This document shows, in pieces, positions 35,463 to 45,200 of a stretch of DNA of 64,000 bases. Position 1 is the stretch's first letter. Every line of letters starts with the position of its first letter. Below the pieces are notes generated by a model. It had not been told where the DNA came from, ran no database searches, and was given only the letters and a program-made list of their open reading frames with translations. Source of the DNA: Giardia muris (lineage: Eukaryota > Fornicata > Diplomonadida > Hexamitidae); the NCBI GenBank assembly GCA_006247105.1, contig CM016929.1, forward strand, positions 248,001 to 312,000, given 5' to 3'. The position numbers and the translations under genes were made by a program.

Positions 35463-37067
35463 ATGCCAAGTGCAAGTCATGCAAGTCAGACTCAATCGCA
35501 AAGGCGTACACACCGTGGACCAAATATGTCCCGCGAAAAGTCGGATGCAATCCTGCAACTGGTGGCCGAACAGCTACGCATAGAAGACATCAACCCAGTG
35601 CGGGTTATCGCTGCAGCGCAATCGTCGAGGACTCACATCAACTGGGACGACATTGCAAGGCAATGTGGGATCACCAAGCAGCTCGCCCGCAAGCACTTCA
35701 ACGAGGTCATCAAGCCGAGGTACGAGAAGTCCGGTGCCGCTCTCGACCCGAACGACCGCATCGAATTTGTACAATTCATCACCGGCTTGCTGATGTCTCG
35801 CAAGTACCCGTCGTCGGAGGTCCTCTCGAGCTTCAGGCCGACGAGCGGGCGCGTCTACTCACGGGTGATCATCCGTCGCGCCTTCCACAATCTGAAGAAG
35901 TCGCGGCAGATCCAGGATTGTTGCAAGACCCTGGGATATGACTTCAACAAGATCCGCGAGGATTTGGGTCGCCTCCCCGCCCCTGGACGCATCAAACCGG
36001 TCTCATCTACACCTTGTCTTGAAACTGCGCTTGACCATGTAACTTCCTCAGTAGATCTTGGCGAGGGCGACACTCGCACGCCTACAGACTTGAGCTATCC
36101 GCTGCATTCACCTCTCGATGGCTATTCCTCTACCCAGTCCTACCCTGGGATGCGGTATCTTGACACTCAAACGATGCTGAGTCGCGACCTCACTTATTAC
36201 TCCCATGGCGGCTATGGGGTTCCTTATTATACCTTCTCGCACGAGAGCCATGGACCCGACTCTTTCCCAACCTGCCAGGTCTTCCCGCCCGGGTATTTCA
36301 CTCACAACACAGTAGGGTGGGCGGCCCCATCGTATCCGAGCCTCCTGCGCCCGGCGCCTCCGGGGGCACTCCCTAGTTGTCCGGGTGTGCAGTCCCCTTC
36401 GCAGGAGAAAAAGCTCGACAACTTGCACAGCTTACATGGGTCTGGGGGCGCATCACCCCGAGACCTCATCGGTGTTCTTGGTGAATCCGTCAGTGCCGGA
36501 GACCACAACTCTCAGAGTGACAGTAGCCCCGCGACCGGCTGCATGAAGCCGGCGAGCGTCGATAGCGCCCAGAGTAGCGACTATGCCAGCTCTAAATCGG
36601 GTATGTTAGCAACCTCGCAGTCTGCCCCACTCCTCTCGGGCCGGTGGGAGCGCGACGGCGATTTCGAACTGGAGGCAGACCATGATAGGAATCGTATCTC
36701 TCAAGCCCCCTTCCACTCTCTTTTCGGTATGGACCAGACATACCTCCTCCCTGTAGGAGCCTACTCGATGGAATGCTCGACCGCAGCCTACCCCAACCCG
36801 GATTATACGAGAGCGCAGTTTGCCGCTGCGATGCTTCGAGGGAATGCTGCGGATCCGTTACAAGGGCCTCAAGGAGGATATGCGCAATACTATGCGCCCG
36901 AGCCGTATGCGGGGGATGATACTCTCGATATGCCGAGTCGGCCTTCACGACTCACCTTTCCAGACCCTGACCATTCTATTAGGAGTGAGAGTGACCCCAT
37001 TCACACAGAGCGCGTCGGAGCGTACACGCCGTACCTGGCGGGGGCGCACGACAGTAGCGTCTTTTGA
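35463..37067 (+). CDS. Putative DNA-binding protein with HTH-like N-terminal region
   Basis: The protein is 534 residues from the ATG at 35463, which follows GAAAAGAAAA. Another in-frame ATG is 18 bases upstream, and the frame is open back to a GTG at 35352. Residues ~22-140 are basic and helical. The stretch INWDDIARQCGITKQLARKHF looks like a helix-turn-helix or Myb-like unit, and a second basic helical unit (RVIIRRAFHNLKKSRQI) follows. The remaining 390 residues are low-complexity, rich in Ser, Pro, Tyr and Gly, as in activation regions of transcription factors. I cannot name the family. Its neighbour on the other strand is NF-YB. Confidence 0.65.
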   Translation: MPSASHASQTQSQRRTHRGPNMSREKSDAILQLVAEQLRIEDINPVRVIAAAQSSRTHINWDDIARQCGITKQLARKHFNEVIKPRYEKSGAALDPNDRIEFVQFITGLLMSRKYPSSEVLSSFRPTSGRVYSRVIIRRAFHNLKKSRQIQDCCKTLGYDFNKIREDLGRLPAPGRIKPVSSTPCLETALDHVTSSVDLGEGDTRTPTDLSYPLHSPLDGYSSTQSYPGMRYLDTQTMLSRDLTYYSHGGYGVPYYTFSHESHGPDSFPTCQVFPPGYFTHNTVGWAAPSYPSLLRPAPPGALPSCPGVQSPSQEKKLDNLHSLHGSGGASPRDLIGVLGESVSAGDHNSQSDSSPATGCMKPASVDSAQSSDYASSKSGMLATSQSAPLLSGRWERDGDFELEADHDRNRISQAPFHSLFGMDQTYLLPVGAYSMECSTAAYPNPDYTRAQFAAAMLRGNAADPLQGPQGGYAQYYAPEPYAGDDTLDMPSRPSRLTFPDPDHSIRSESDPIHTERVGAYTPYLAGAHDSSVF

Positions 37068-37085
37068 GGTAAAGGGCACGGGGAC

Positions 37086-37376
37086 CTACTTCTTGGTGAG
37101 TGCGTGGTGATACTCAGTAAGAAAGCCGTGGAACCGCGAGAAACCGAGAGCCTGGACGGACTGGACGACGTCCGCCCCGGTGATCGTCTTGCGACGCTGC
37201 GTTATCGAGTGCTTCTGCGCGTCGAAGGCGACGAAGCAGATCAGCTCCGTAATGCACTCCAGCATCAGGTCCTTCGCCTCCTTTGTGATTTTCATGTTGC
37301 CCGGGAGGCACTCCTTCATGACGTTGACGACGTTTGTGATCGGGAGGAAAGGATCGGTCATCTTCTCCTCGGGCAT
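37086..37376 (-). CDS. NF-YB/CBF-A-type histone-fold protein
   Basis: This 96-residue protein consists almost entirely of one histone fold. It reads FLPITNVVNVMKECLP at the start, then KITKEAKDLMLECITELICF, the basic KTITGADVVQSVQALGF, and the final helix LTEYHH. This matches NF-YB (HAP3), which pairs with NF-YC to bind CCAAT boxes; Dr1 is an alternative in the same superfamily. The FLPI start and the TGADV turn favour NF-YB. NF-YA and NF-YC are not in the window. The gene is short and strongly codon-biased, consistent with high expression. Confidence 0.88.
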   Translation of the reverse strand: MPEEKMTDPFLPITNVVNVMKECLPGNMKITKEAKDLMLECITELICFVAFDAQKHSITQRRKTITGADVVQSVQALGFSRFHGFLTEYHHALTKK

Positions 37377-37410
37377 GGGTCACCTTGTCGATAAAAATTT
37401 CTTCGCCGTG

Positions 37411-38655
37411 ATGTCAGTCCCCCCCGAGATTACCGAGATCCAGAGGGCTGAACAGAGTGTCCAAGAGATCTTGACGGAGAAAGGGATAACCATCAGCCTG
37501 GAAGCAATCAATGGATTTGCACATGGAATTCTAGAGGATTCTAAGAAGAATTGTGAGACACAACTCCAGAAGCTTGAAGCAGAGGTAGAGGCATTGAAAT
37601 TGTTTGTTGGGAGGAGTATGGGGGATAAGAACACGTCTCTTAGTAATCTTTTGACGATTCTTCTTCAATTGCGGCGTCTTTCAGCACAAGTTCTTAAGGA
37701 ACAGAAGGGTGGTTTGGAAGACCTTCTGAGTAAGGGAACGGCTGGGGACGATATCGAGTTACTCAAGCGATTACAGGACGCCTCGGCGATCGCGCTATCC
37801 GTCCCGAAGTATCCTGTTGTCTTGCGTAGTGCAAGTGTGGACGCGATCACCGCGATTACGGCCTTCGTTTCGAGCTGCATCACCCTTGTTAAGGGCCTTC
37901 AGGCGTACGATCTCTCTTCTAAGCAAAAGGGGCTTCAATATATCGCCCAGGACAACCAGAACTGCGCCCGTCTAGTCCTCATCGAGCAGTACAACGCCTC
38001 AACCAGTGTCCAGACGATCGTGAAGACCTGCTCCGTCTTACTCGGCGCGGCCGTCACTATTTCCACCAGAGCCGGTGACCAAAAGAGCGGTTTATTGGAG
38101 GCGATCATCTATGACAGTCTAAGAATCCCAGCGTGGGAGCCACGTAGCATAGAGGCCATTGAAAAGGATAGGGCCTATACGACGGCAATCTACGGCAGTT
38201 GTGATACGTTCTCGAAGTTTGTCTCTTCTGATGCCGAAATCGATGGGTGGAGCTTCTCAAGGCTTCAGGAATTCACGGTGACTCCCAAAGGCTATGAGGC
38301 ATTGCATAAGAAGATCGTTAAGCTGCTCGAGACAATCAAAGAGAACCGTGAGGCTTTAGGTGATACGCTTCTATCTGCGGATGTTGAGACATCTGCCGGA
38401 TTAACACAAAAGGTGGTTCAGGGCGAGGAACAGGTGGCAAACCTCGTCTCCTTTGCCCAAGAGCTTTGGGAGGAGACGTATCAGCTTCCTTTGGGGTTCA
38501 ACACGATGTGTAACGCTCTTTCCTCGGCCATCCTTCTGGTTCTCAAGGTGGGAGAAGGAGAGGAATTGAGAGCTTCTTCTACTACCGCCGCTACTGAGAG
38601 CGAACCGTTCGTCATCCTCGCAAAGAGGTTACAGGGGACAGAGGAAATAGAGTGA
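37411..38655 (+). CDS. Hypothetical helical protein, 414 aa
   Basis: I do not recognise this protein. It is nearly all helical. Coiled coil is likely at residues 10-65 and again near 290-330, and there is no membrane segment or metal motif. The frame opens further upstream (37180), but that part is antisense to the NF-YB gene. The ATG at 37411 lies about 15 bases after ATAAAAATTT, which fits the second start class seen at 9161 and 52053. The stop overlaps AGTGAAG at 38651-38657. Confidence 0.8.
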   Translation: MSVPPEITEIQRAEQSVQEILTEKGITISLEAINGFAHGILEDSKKNCETQLQKLEAEVEALKLFVGRSMGDKNTSLSNLLTILLQLRRLSAQVLKEQKGGLEDLLSKGTAGDDIELLKRLQDASAIALSVPKYPVVLRSASVDAITAITAFVSSCITLVKGLQAYDLSSKQKGLQYIAQDNQNCARLVLIEQYNASTSVQTIVKTCSVLLGAAVTISTRAGDQKSGLLEAIIYDSLRIPAWEPRSIEAIEKDRAYTTAIYGSCDTFSKFVSSDAEIDGWSFSRLQEFTVTPKGYEALHKKIVKLLETIKENREALGDTLLSADVETSAGLTQKVVQGEEQVANLVSFAQELWEETYQLPLGFNTMCNALSSAILLVLKVGEGEELRASSTTAATESEPFVILAKRLQGTEEIE

Positions 38656-38657
38656 AG
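38651..38657 (+). terminator. AGTGAAG overlapping a stop codon
   Basis: The stop in GAG TGA AGG sits inside AGTGAAG. The next gene on the same strand starts only 19 bases later. Confidence 0.45.
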
Positions 38658-38674
38658 GCCGAGGTGGAGTTAAA

Positions 38675-39943
38675 ATGGCGGACTCGGGGTCGACTACTTT
38701 GGACCACTCCGAGCCTATCAATCCGCCCGCCGAATCCACTTCTTCATCTCCCAAGGAATTGCCCACACGGCTCCTCGTAGTACAGATTTGCCTTGGGATT
38801 CTCTATGGCTTCCGCCCAATAGAGCCTTTCCTTGTCCCGTACTTCATTGAGCACTCCATGACCATGGATGACCTCAACAACGTCGTCTTCCCCGTTGGAG
38901 GCTATAGCAATTTGGCATTCCTGTGCATTCTAGCCTTCCTTTCAATTATCACGTCGAATAAGGTGTTGTTAGGGCTCGGGTGGGTAGGGTATTTCGGATG
39001 CTATCTCAGCATGGTTTTCGTCAATGGAGTCGTCGTTGGAATCATCATCGAGGTGTTCTATGGCCTTTCCCTTGCTTCGGAGACCGTCTACTTCGTTATC
39101 TTATATGCCTTCGCGCCCGAGTTAGTCTTTGGGAAGGTTGCGACCATCTCCCGTGCGACGTTGCTTGCATCACATGCACTTAGTGAGGTCGTCGGCCAAC
39201 TCTTTGTCAGCTTCATTCCTGGCTTCAATATGCTGGTGCTGGCCATTATAACTGCCGTATCCACCATCGGCTCCATCATCCCGATCATTCTCATGCCTAA
39301 GGTGAAGGTGTCACGTTCACATATCACTTGTGACGCTTATCGTAAAGACCTGTGTAAGGTCTGGGGTGGAGGCTTTGCCAGGTGCCCTTCTCTTTACGCC
39401 GGAATCGTCCTTCTATCCGCACACACGATGTATCAGAACTACATCACAAATCTCCTGTATGATCTCACAGATACCGAGCCACTCAATGGCGTCTTCATCC
39501 TTCTCGGACGTCTTTCTGGAGTCGTTGGGAGCGTGATAGCCATGTTCCTCCCACGCCTGAAACGCTTGGACCTTTTTATCCTTCTTTCCTTACCTGTCCT
39601 TGGTATCATCGCCGTCCTCCCCTTATTTGTGACGCAACAGTGGCAGCTCTTCATCCTGAATGCCATTGAGTTCTTCTGGGCTGAGCTTGCGATCGCTGGA
39701 ATGTTCACCCAACTCGCGTTGTCCTGTAATGGGGAGCTTTACTTGGCCCTCTTCCTTTGCCAAGCTATTCTGGTCTCAGGGTTTGTCATGCTGGTTCAAG
39801 GGACGCTTTTCGGGCCGCTGGAGCCCAAAATCCCAGGCCTATCATCCAACCGTAGTCATCACTTGTGGCTCGGGGTCTTCTGTGCACTTGGAACCATTGC
39901 AACCATCCCCCCGACGGTAATCAGCTTGAAGAGCCAACCTTGA
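38675..39943 (+). CDS. SLC19-family folate/thiamine transporter
   Basis: This 422-residue membrane protein has about 12 hydrophobic segments. It matches the reduced folate carrier/thiamine transporter family (SLC19). The signature near residues 40-55 is GFRPIEPFLVPYF, followed by NNVVFPVGGYSNL. The EVFYGLSLASETVYFVILYA segment near 130 matches the family's conserved fourth/fifth helix region. Members carry folates or thiamine across the plasma membrane; which vitamin is moved here cannot be told. The N-terminal 30 residues are polar and cytosolic. GTTAAA abuts the ATG. The last 23 bases overlap the convergent ankyrin gene. Confidence 0.92.
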   Translation: MADSGSTTLDHSEPINPPAESTSSSPKELPTRLLVVQICLGILYGFRPIEPFLVPYFIEHSMTMDDLNNVVFPVGGYSNLAFLCILAFLSIITSNKVLLGLGWVGYFGCYLSMVFVNGVVVGIIIEVFYGLSLASETVYFVILYAFAPELVFGKVATISRATLLASHALSEVVGQLFVSFIPGFNMLVLAIITAVSTIGSIIPIILMPKVKVSRSHITCDAYRKDLCKVWGGGFARCPSLYAGIVLLSAHTMYQNYITNLLYDLTDTEPLNGVFILLGRLSGVVGSVIAMFLPRLKRLDLFILLSLPVLGIIAVLPLFVTQQWQLFILNAIEFFWAELAIAGMFTQLALSCNGELYLALFLCQAILVSGFVMLVQGTLFGPLEPKIPGLSSNRSHHLWLGVFCALGTIATIPPTVISLKSQP

Positions 39944-41795
39944 AGCCCAGCTTCGCAACAAGGACGCCAAAAAGCGTACGGTTGCTCGCTGGACGCTTAG
40001 GACTTGTCGCCTGCAGCCGCTCCTCGTTCTGACTCTCTAGATATGTTAGGCAGTCGATGGTCAAGTCGGCATGCCTTCTGAACATGACTCGCGGGTCATC
40101 GTCGCCATTCCGAGCCATCTCCGCACGCGTCCGAAGGTTTGCCACATGTACCCCTCCAGAGCACGAGGTTGGCAACAGACCGACGGCAAGCTTCGAGATC
40201 CTGGCCATATCGTCCGTCATGGTTTGAACTAGGGTGCGTAGCTCGGCGACCTTACGGCGCAAACGACTACCCTCCGAACGTTGTTGCGCCATCATGCTCT
40301 CATGGACGCTCCCCTCTATCATGCTATTCATCATTGAGTGCCCCGGAGACATGACGCTCGATAAGAGGAGCGAGGCGTGACGGGACTGCTCGCGCGAGCG
40401 GCGGTTGTCCTCGGATAGCACGCTGTTTATCTGCCGCTTCAGGTCGTTGTCCCGTTGCAGCTTCCGTATCTCCGAATCACGGTCGTTGAGCTTCTGCTCT
40501 AGCTCGAACCGTTCCCTCTCTAGACGACGGATGCGAGTAAAGCACTCGTTGAGCTTCTTGACCATGGATTGCTGCCCGATGGAGCTTGCGCGTTCAAATC
40601 CCGAGGCGACCACGCTCCCAGTCAGGTCTGGTTCTATTACCGAGGACGTCAAGACGACTTTAGTCTGAAGCTCCTCAAGCTTGCCACGAAGCGCCAGGTT
40701 CTCCTCCTGCGCATTGTGGAGCTCTGCACGTACGGTTATCACCTCTTTGCTCATCTGGTGTATCTTCTCCTGCAGGTCGGAGGTATCATTGCGAAGGCGT
40801 GCGTTATCAAGCTCCAGCTCGCATTGGGCCTCTCGAAAGAGGCAGTACTCCTGGCAGCAGCGGTGAGTGTCGCGGCATTTGTCTTCGACGACTACGGATT
40901 GAACCGCATCCATTAGCTGTGAGCTCTGGCTTGCCACGGCACTCCGGCTGGGGATATCCTTTGGGGGGCATGGAAGAATCCCAGGGAAAGGACCATTGTC
41001 CCCAAAACCATGGGTTCCAAGCATCTGATAGGGATCGTGATCAGGAATCTCAGTGGAGGGATCGTCGGCTAGAAGAGCCCTAGTGATGTCGAGGGAGTCA
41101 CGGTCTGCAGAACAGGTGGTTACATGGGCATCAGAGCAACCTGAAACGCCAACAGGGGAAGAAGTCCGAGGAGGGACATCGGTACGGTCCATACGGAGGT
41201 CATACATGGCCCGTGCGAGCCCATCCCTATCAATTGGTCGTTGATCCTCAGGCGGCTCTCTTGGTGCCAATAACATCTGGAAGGTCGGGCTCGTTTCGGG
41301 ATAGCCCTTTTCTATGGCATATTCCAGGTCTGGACCAGGGTGCTCGATTATGTACTTGAGAACCTCGTGGCTTGCACTACGGATAGCAATCTCTATGGGA
41401 AGGCTATTTGACGAGTCTCTGATCATGCGAAGGTCAGAGTTGAGCTTCCTGATGGCCTGAACGTTATCCTTAAGAGCGGCGATGTGACATGTTGTGCGGC
41501 CCTCCGAATCAACTTCCGCATACTCCAGCCCGATAAGTTCGTCTGTTCCCCCATAACCCAAGGCGATCTGCGCCAGGAGCGCCGTATTTCCGTTCCCATC
41601 CTTCATTCCGATGAGCCTTGGGTTTTCCAAGCTGCAAAGGAATCTAACGACTTCCTCCTGGTTGGCCTTGGCCGCAGCAATAAGGACAGTGTCTCCGTCG
41701 TCGTCACGGGAGGAGGTGATTTCATCCCTGTGGTTCAAGAAGAACTTGAGGTCCCCGCTCTTGGCCGCTTGAAAGAGCTGCTGGGGAGAGGCCAT
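39921..41795 (-). CDS. Ankyrin-repeat protein with long coiled coil
   Basis: This is a 624-residue protein. The N-terminal ~170 residues contain about four ankyrin repeats (LFQAAKSGDLKFFLNH, DGDTVLIAAAKANQEEVVRFL, DGNGNTALLAQIA, EGRTTCHIAALKDN). Residues ~300-520 are a long coiled coil that includes a cysteine-bearing start (CRDTHRCCQEYC). The C terminus is globular and unassigned. Ankyrin proteins with coiled coils are abundant in Giardia and relatives, where many bind the cytoskeleton. The frame opens at 41819, but the ATG at 41795 follows TTTTGAAA and is preferred. Confidence 0.88.
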   Translation of the reverse strand: MASPQQLFQAAKSGDLKFFLNHRDEITSSRDDDGDTVLIAAAKANQEEVVRFLCSLENPRLIGMKDGNGNTALLAQIALGYGGTDELIGLEYAEVDSEGRTTCHIAALKDNVQAIRKLNSDLRMIRDSSNSLPIEIAIRSASHEVLKYIIEHPGPDLEYAIEKGYPETSPTFQMLLAPREPPEDQRPIDRDGLARAMYDLRMDRTDVPPRTSSPVGVSGCSDAHVTTCSADRDSLDITRALLADDPSTEIPDHDPYQMLGTHGFGDNGPFPGILPCPPKDIPSRSAVASQSSQLMDAVQSVVVEDKCRDTHRCCQEYCLFREAQCELELDNARLRNDTSDLQEKIHQMSKEVITVRAELHNAQEENLALRGKLEELQTKVVLTSSVIEPDLTGSVVASGFERASSIGQQSMVKKLNECFTRIRRLERERFELEQKLNDRDSEIRKLQRDNDLKRQINSVLSEDNRRSREQSRHASLLLSSVMSPGHSMMNSMIEGSVHESMMAQQRSEGSRLRRKVAELRTLVQTMTDDMARISKLAVGLLPTSCSGGVHVANLRTRAEMARNGDDDPRVMFRRHADLTIDCLTYLESQNEERLQATSPKRPASNRTLFGVLVAKLGFKVGSSS

Positions 41796-41886
41796 TTTCA
41801 AAATTCTAGAGAGGCACATATGTCATGCATCATTAGATCTCATAGGCGGTCATCATGGGACTCCCATACATGCATATGGAGTAAAA

Positions 41887-41893
41887 GTTCACT
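41887..41893 (-). terminator. AGTGAAC overlapping the 94-aa gene's stop
   Basis: On the minus strand AAG TGA AC ends the small gene, so AGTGAAC spans its stop codon. Confidence 0.45.
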
Positions 41894-42173
41894 TCCGTGG
41901 ATGACGAGGAGATGAACAGGTCTTGGCTCCCATTCCGATGTCTAGAGGGGCCTCATCGCTCCCTTCGACTGGAGTCCCGACCTGCGATTGGTCACAGGAA
42001 CACTCCGTCGACGTGAGGAAGATGTCGTGGAAGGGGTTGTGACCCGGAATCTTTCGCCGGAACTTGACCTTGAGCCCTCTACTGGAGACGTTGGGAGACG
42101 AGTCCGAGATATCCGCGACGTTCTCTATTTGAATAGGGGCCATCACCGGCTGCTGGTTCTGCACAAGCTCCAT
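41889..42173 (-). CDS. Small hypothetical protein, 94 aa
   Basis: This short protein is of unknown family, with a basic middle (GLKVKFRRKIPGHNPFHDIF) and a polar, possibly disordered tail. Support for a real gene comes from position and signals. It fills the space between two same-strand genes without antisense overlap, an AAATTAAAAG tract lies upstream of the ATG, and AGTGAAC spans the stop. The HNPFHDIF stretch resembles the short NPF-type peptides used in endocytic binding, which may be chance. Confidence 0.55.
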   Translation of the reverse strand: MELVQNQQPVMAPIQIENVADISDSSPNVSSRGLKVKFRRKIPGHNPFHDIFLTSTECSCDQSQVGTPVEGSDEAPLDIGMGAKTCSSPRHPRK

Positions 42174-42206
42174 CTCGGGGCGGTCTTTTAATTTCCTCGG
42201 ACAACA

Positions 42207-45200
42207 TTACACTTCCGAGTCCGATAGGTCTGGCGCAAGGTTCAGTTGGAGGATCTCGTTCTCCACTTCGTCGACGATCCCCTTGGGGCGCTGGACCGGG
42301 ACGCGACCGCGCAAGGACTTCGTCTTCAACTCGATTCGGAACCTTTGCATAAGTTCGTCCCGATCCGGCCGTTCTGTGCTTCGTTCCCCATCCATGCTAA
42401 TGTAGCGCAAGCCATCATAGAACCAGCCCGGGGGAAGGCGCTCGTCATCATAGTACTCCTTAACAAGAGGCCAGGTGACTTCCTCCTGTGGCAAACTGTT
42501 CAAGTAATCAGTACTGCTGACAATCTCCTTGACGTCGGGCTTATCAGTCGGAATGGTGAGCGGAGCCATGTTTGTTTTCGCAATGATCTTGGCATCTGTC
42601 GGAGTAAGCTCAACCACCAATTCCCGCTCTATCTCACTGATGAGTGCCGTGAAGAGACGCTCCAAAGGCATCGATGTGACACCTACGGGGTCACTGAAAA
42701 GGACGGTCGCCTTCCCATTGAGATTCGGATAGAACTTGCGTGCCGCATAGTCTCCCAGGCTATACCTCCCCGCAGAAACGGTGCATCTCCACGTGGAAAA
42801 TTCAATGAAGAGGGTGTTCGACAGATTGACCACGACATCCATCTCGCTGCGTAAGATCCCCGGACTTCCATCCACTAGGTCAAGTAAGGCGTCAAAGATG
42901 CGTGGAATGATGTTCTGCACGAGTGCCGTGCGTGTCGCCAGGATCTTCCGAAGAGGACCAAGTCCTTGGCGTAACATCTCTTGTGAACTACTTAATTCGG
43001 CTTGATATCCAATGGAGAACTTCATCTGAGCTGGTACGAACGTATCCTCCTCACGACTTGTGTCAAGCCCCAAATCCGATGCCAAAAGGGTGAGATCGAC
43101 GTTCGGGGTGATAGAAAGGACAACTTCTTGCTGGATATCTCTAAGGACCTCATCGAAGATCGTCGTGCAGATATCAACAACCTGTTGGTTGTGAAGGGCG
43201 AATCCCAGGATGGGGTAGGGAAGAGTCTCGCGCCCTTTCGGACCCACTATGACGCGCACGTGCTTCCCATTGAGTGTGACATCCGGGACCGATAGGGAGT
43301 CTATCGCCACCTTCTTGCGTGCGAGGATGCTGAGAAGTGGCTGAGCCGCAGAAGGCTTCAGCTTACTCTCCAGGGGGTTAAGGACTACAACGTGGGTCGT
43401 CCAATCAGCAAGCAGCTTGTCGTTGAATGCACATTGGTGAAGGTTCAATTTGGTTCCAACACAATGGACGTTAAGCTCGAGCTCGGGGACAATGACAATA
43501 TGCCGAAGAGTTGTGACACGACTGGACCCTGCTAGCGTACTAAGAACCTCTCCAAGGAAGCCCACCCCAGCCTCGGAGGTGACTTGCGCGATGACGAGGG
43601 TGTTCGTGATGTTCGCAAACGCTAGCATGAGGTCCGCGAGGAAGGCCGGCTCACTCACTGTACGAGAGATCGTAGTAGAGATCGACGAGGTTCGGTTCTG
43701 GGACTCCGCTTGCAACACCCCTGCGAAGAGAGATGTAAGGGTAACGGAGAGGTGTGAGGGGCTGTGAATAACGACAACGTGATTATTCGCCTCTCTTCGA
43801 AGGCGTGCATCTCCAAAGAAACACTTATGGTGGGGCGAGACAGGAGACTCCTGTCGTGTGCTTTGTCGTGCTGACAATGCATCAATAAAGTCGGCCGGAA
43901 GCTTTCGCACCGCCATCAGCTTCTTCGCAATCTGTAGCCCTCGAGCGGCGCAAATGCTGAGATAATCATACTCATGGATCGCCGATGCGCAACCGGGACA
44001 ACAGGCATCGGCCGTCAGAGTGACCCTTGTGTCCAGGGTCGCCACAGCACGAGCATCAGCCTTCTTGAGGAGCTCTCTTGTCGTAGTGACAGTTTCGCTT
44101 TCAGCCGCAACGACATTGACCATCTCCTCAAGTCCTGCTAGGGGGATATACTCGAATTCAGGGCGAAGAGCAACCAAGAGCTTCTCGCGGCTTGACTCGC
44201 TGATCTTTGTCTCCTGAAGCACTGGTGGCAGCTCCGCCATCTTTGCCACACTCTTGGCTAGCTTCCAGACGACATCCACGACATCTTCAGCACTTGAGAT
44301 TCGACAGGCGCTTGGTGAAAGCTGTTCAAACTCGGCGCCATATTGCTCTTCAAGTGTACGGATTCCGTGGGCAGCGGTGAGGTTGGCCGGCTCGTATAGC
44401 TGGCAGAACCCACAGAAGGTGCAAGCGTCAGCGCTATAGAATTGTGGGAGATGTGCCACCTTACTGATGGCATCCTCGGTCGAGACTCCACCATCGGCGA
44501 GCAAGAGACGAATGGCTGACGTCGTATGTGACTTGATACTTCGAGACACAAGTTCGGTACTGACGGCGAACTCTCCGGCAAGAGAGTGCCCGATTACTGC
44601 CGCGAGGTCGTCGAGGGAGTTTCCTGCATAACAAGCCAAGTCCTTATCGTTCTGTTCAGCCTCCGTCAAGAGGCGGGTGTAAAGGAGCAAGAGCCGGCGT
44701 CCTCCCGCGCTCTGCACCGACAACTGATATTTGCTCAGGTCCCGTGCACCGTCCATGTAGAGCGACTTTATCATCGCGAAGTGTTGAGAGCGCTGGTTCG
44801 GTGTGAGGTGGAGGTTCGCCGCCCCCAGGCTAGGAAACTCAAGATGGAGCGCAAAACCGTTCTCCAAGCTCAACATGCATGGCAGATGACGTGCATGAAG
44901 GACGGGGACGAGTAAGGTCCGACCTGCGGTCCGTAACGCTGCGAAGAGGCGCATTTTGCAGGATAGGTTTGTCACAGGTGCCAGTTTGCTTCCCACATCG
45001 ATAGGACTGAAGGTGAAGGAGGAAGATGCTCCCGGTCTTGCTAGAAGGCTAAGATCCGAACCCACTCCGCCGGTTAAGACGCTATATCCACCTGGATAGG
45101 CCACGATGGTGTCTCCATGTACGAGAGTGATGGCGAGAATTGTATCTCGGTCACAAGGATATCGGACTTGAATCGCAAGGCTGGCGTTGAAAACCCCACG

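Noticed and set aside
35204..35941. 245-codon plus-strand frame overlapping the 77-aa gene and the HTH gene
   Set aside because: It overlaps two better-supported frames. Its translation is arginine- and histidine-rich with no pattern, whereas the HTH frame has clear helical structure.
42246..42854. 202-codon open frame on the plus strand
   Set aside because: It is antisense to the 3' part of the DNAAF9-like gene and shows no domain pattern.
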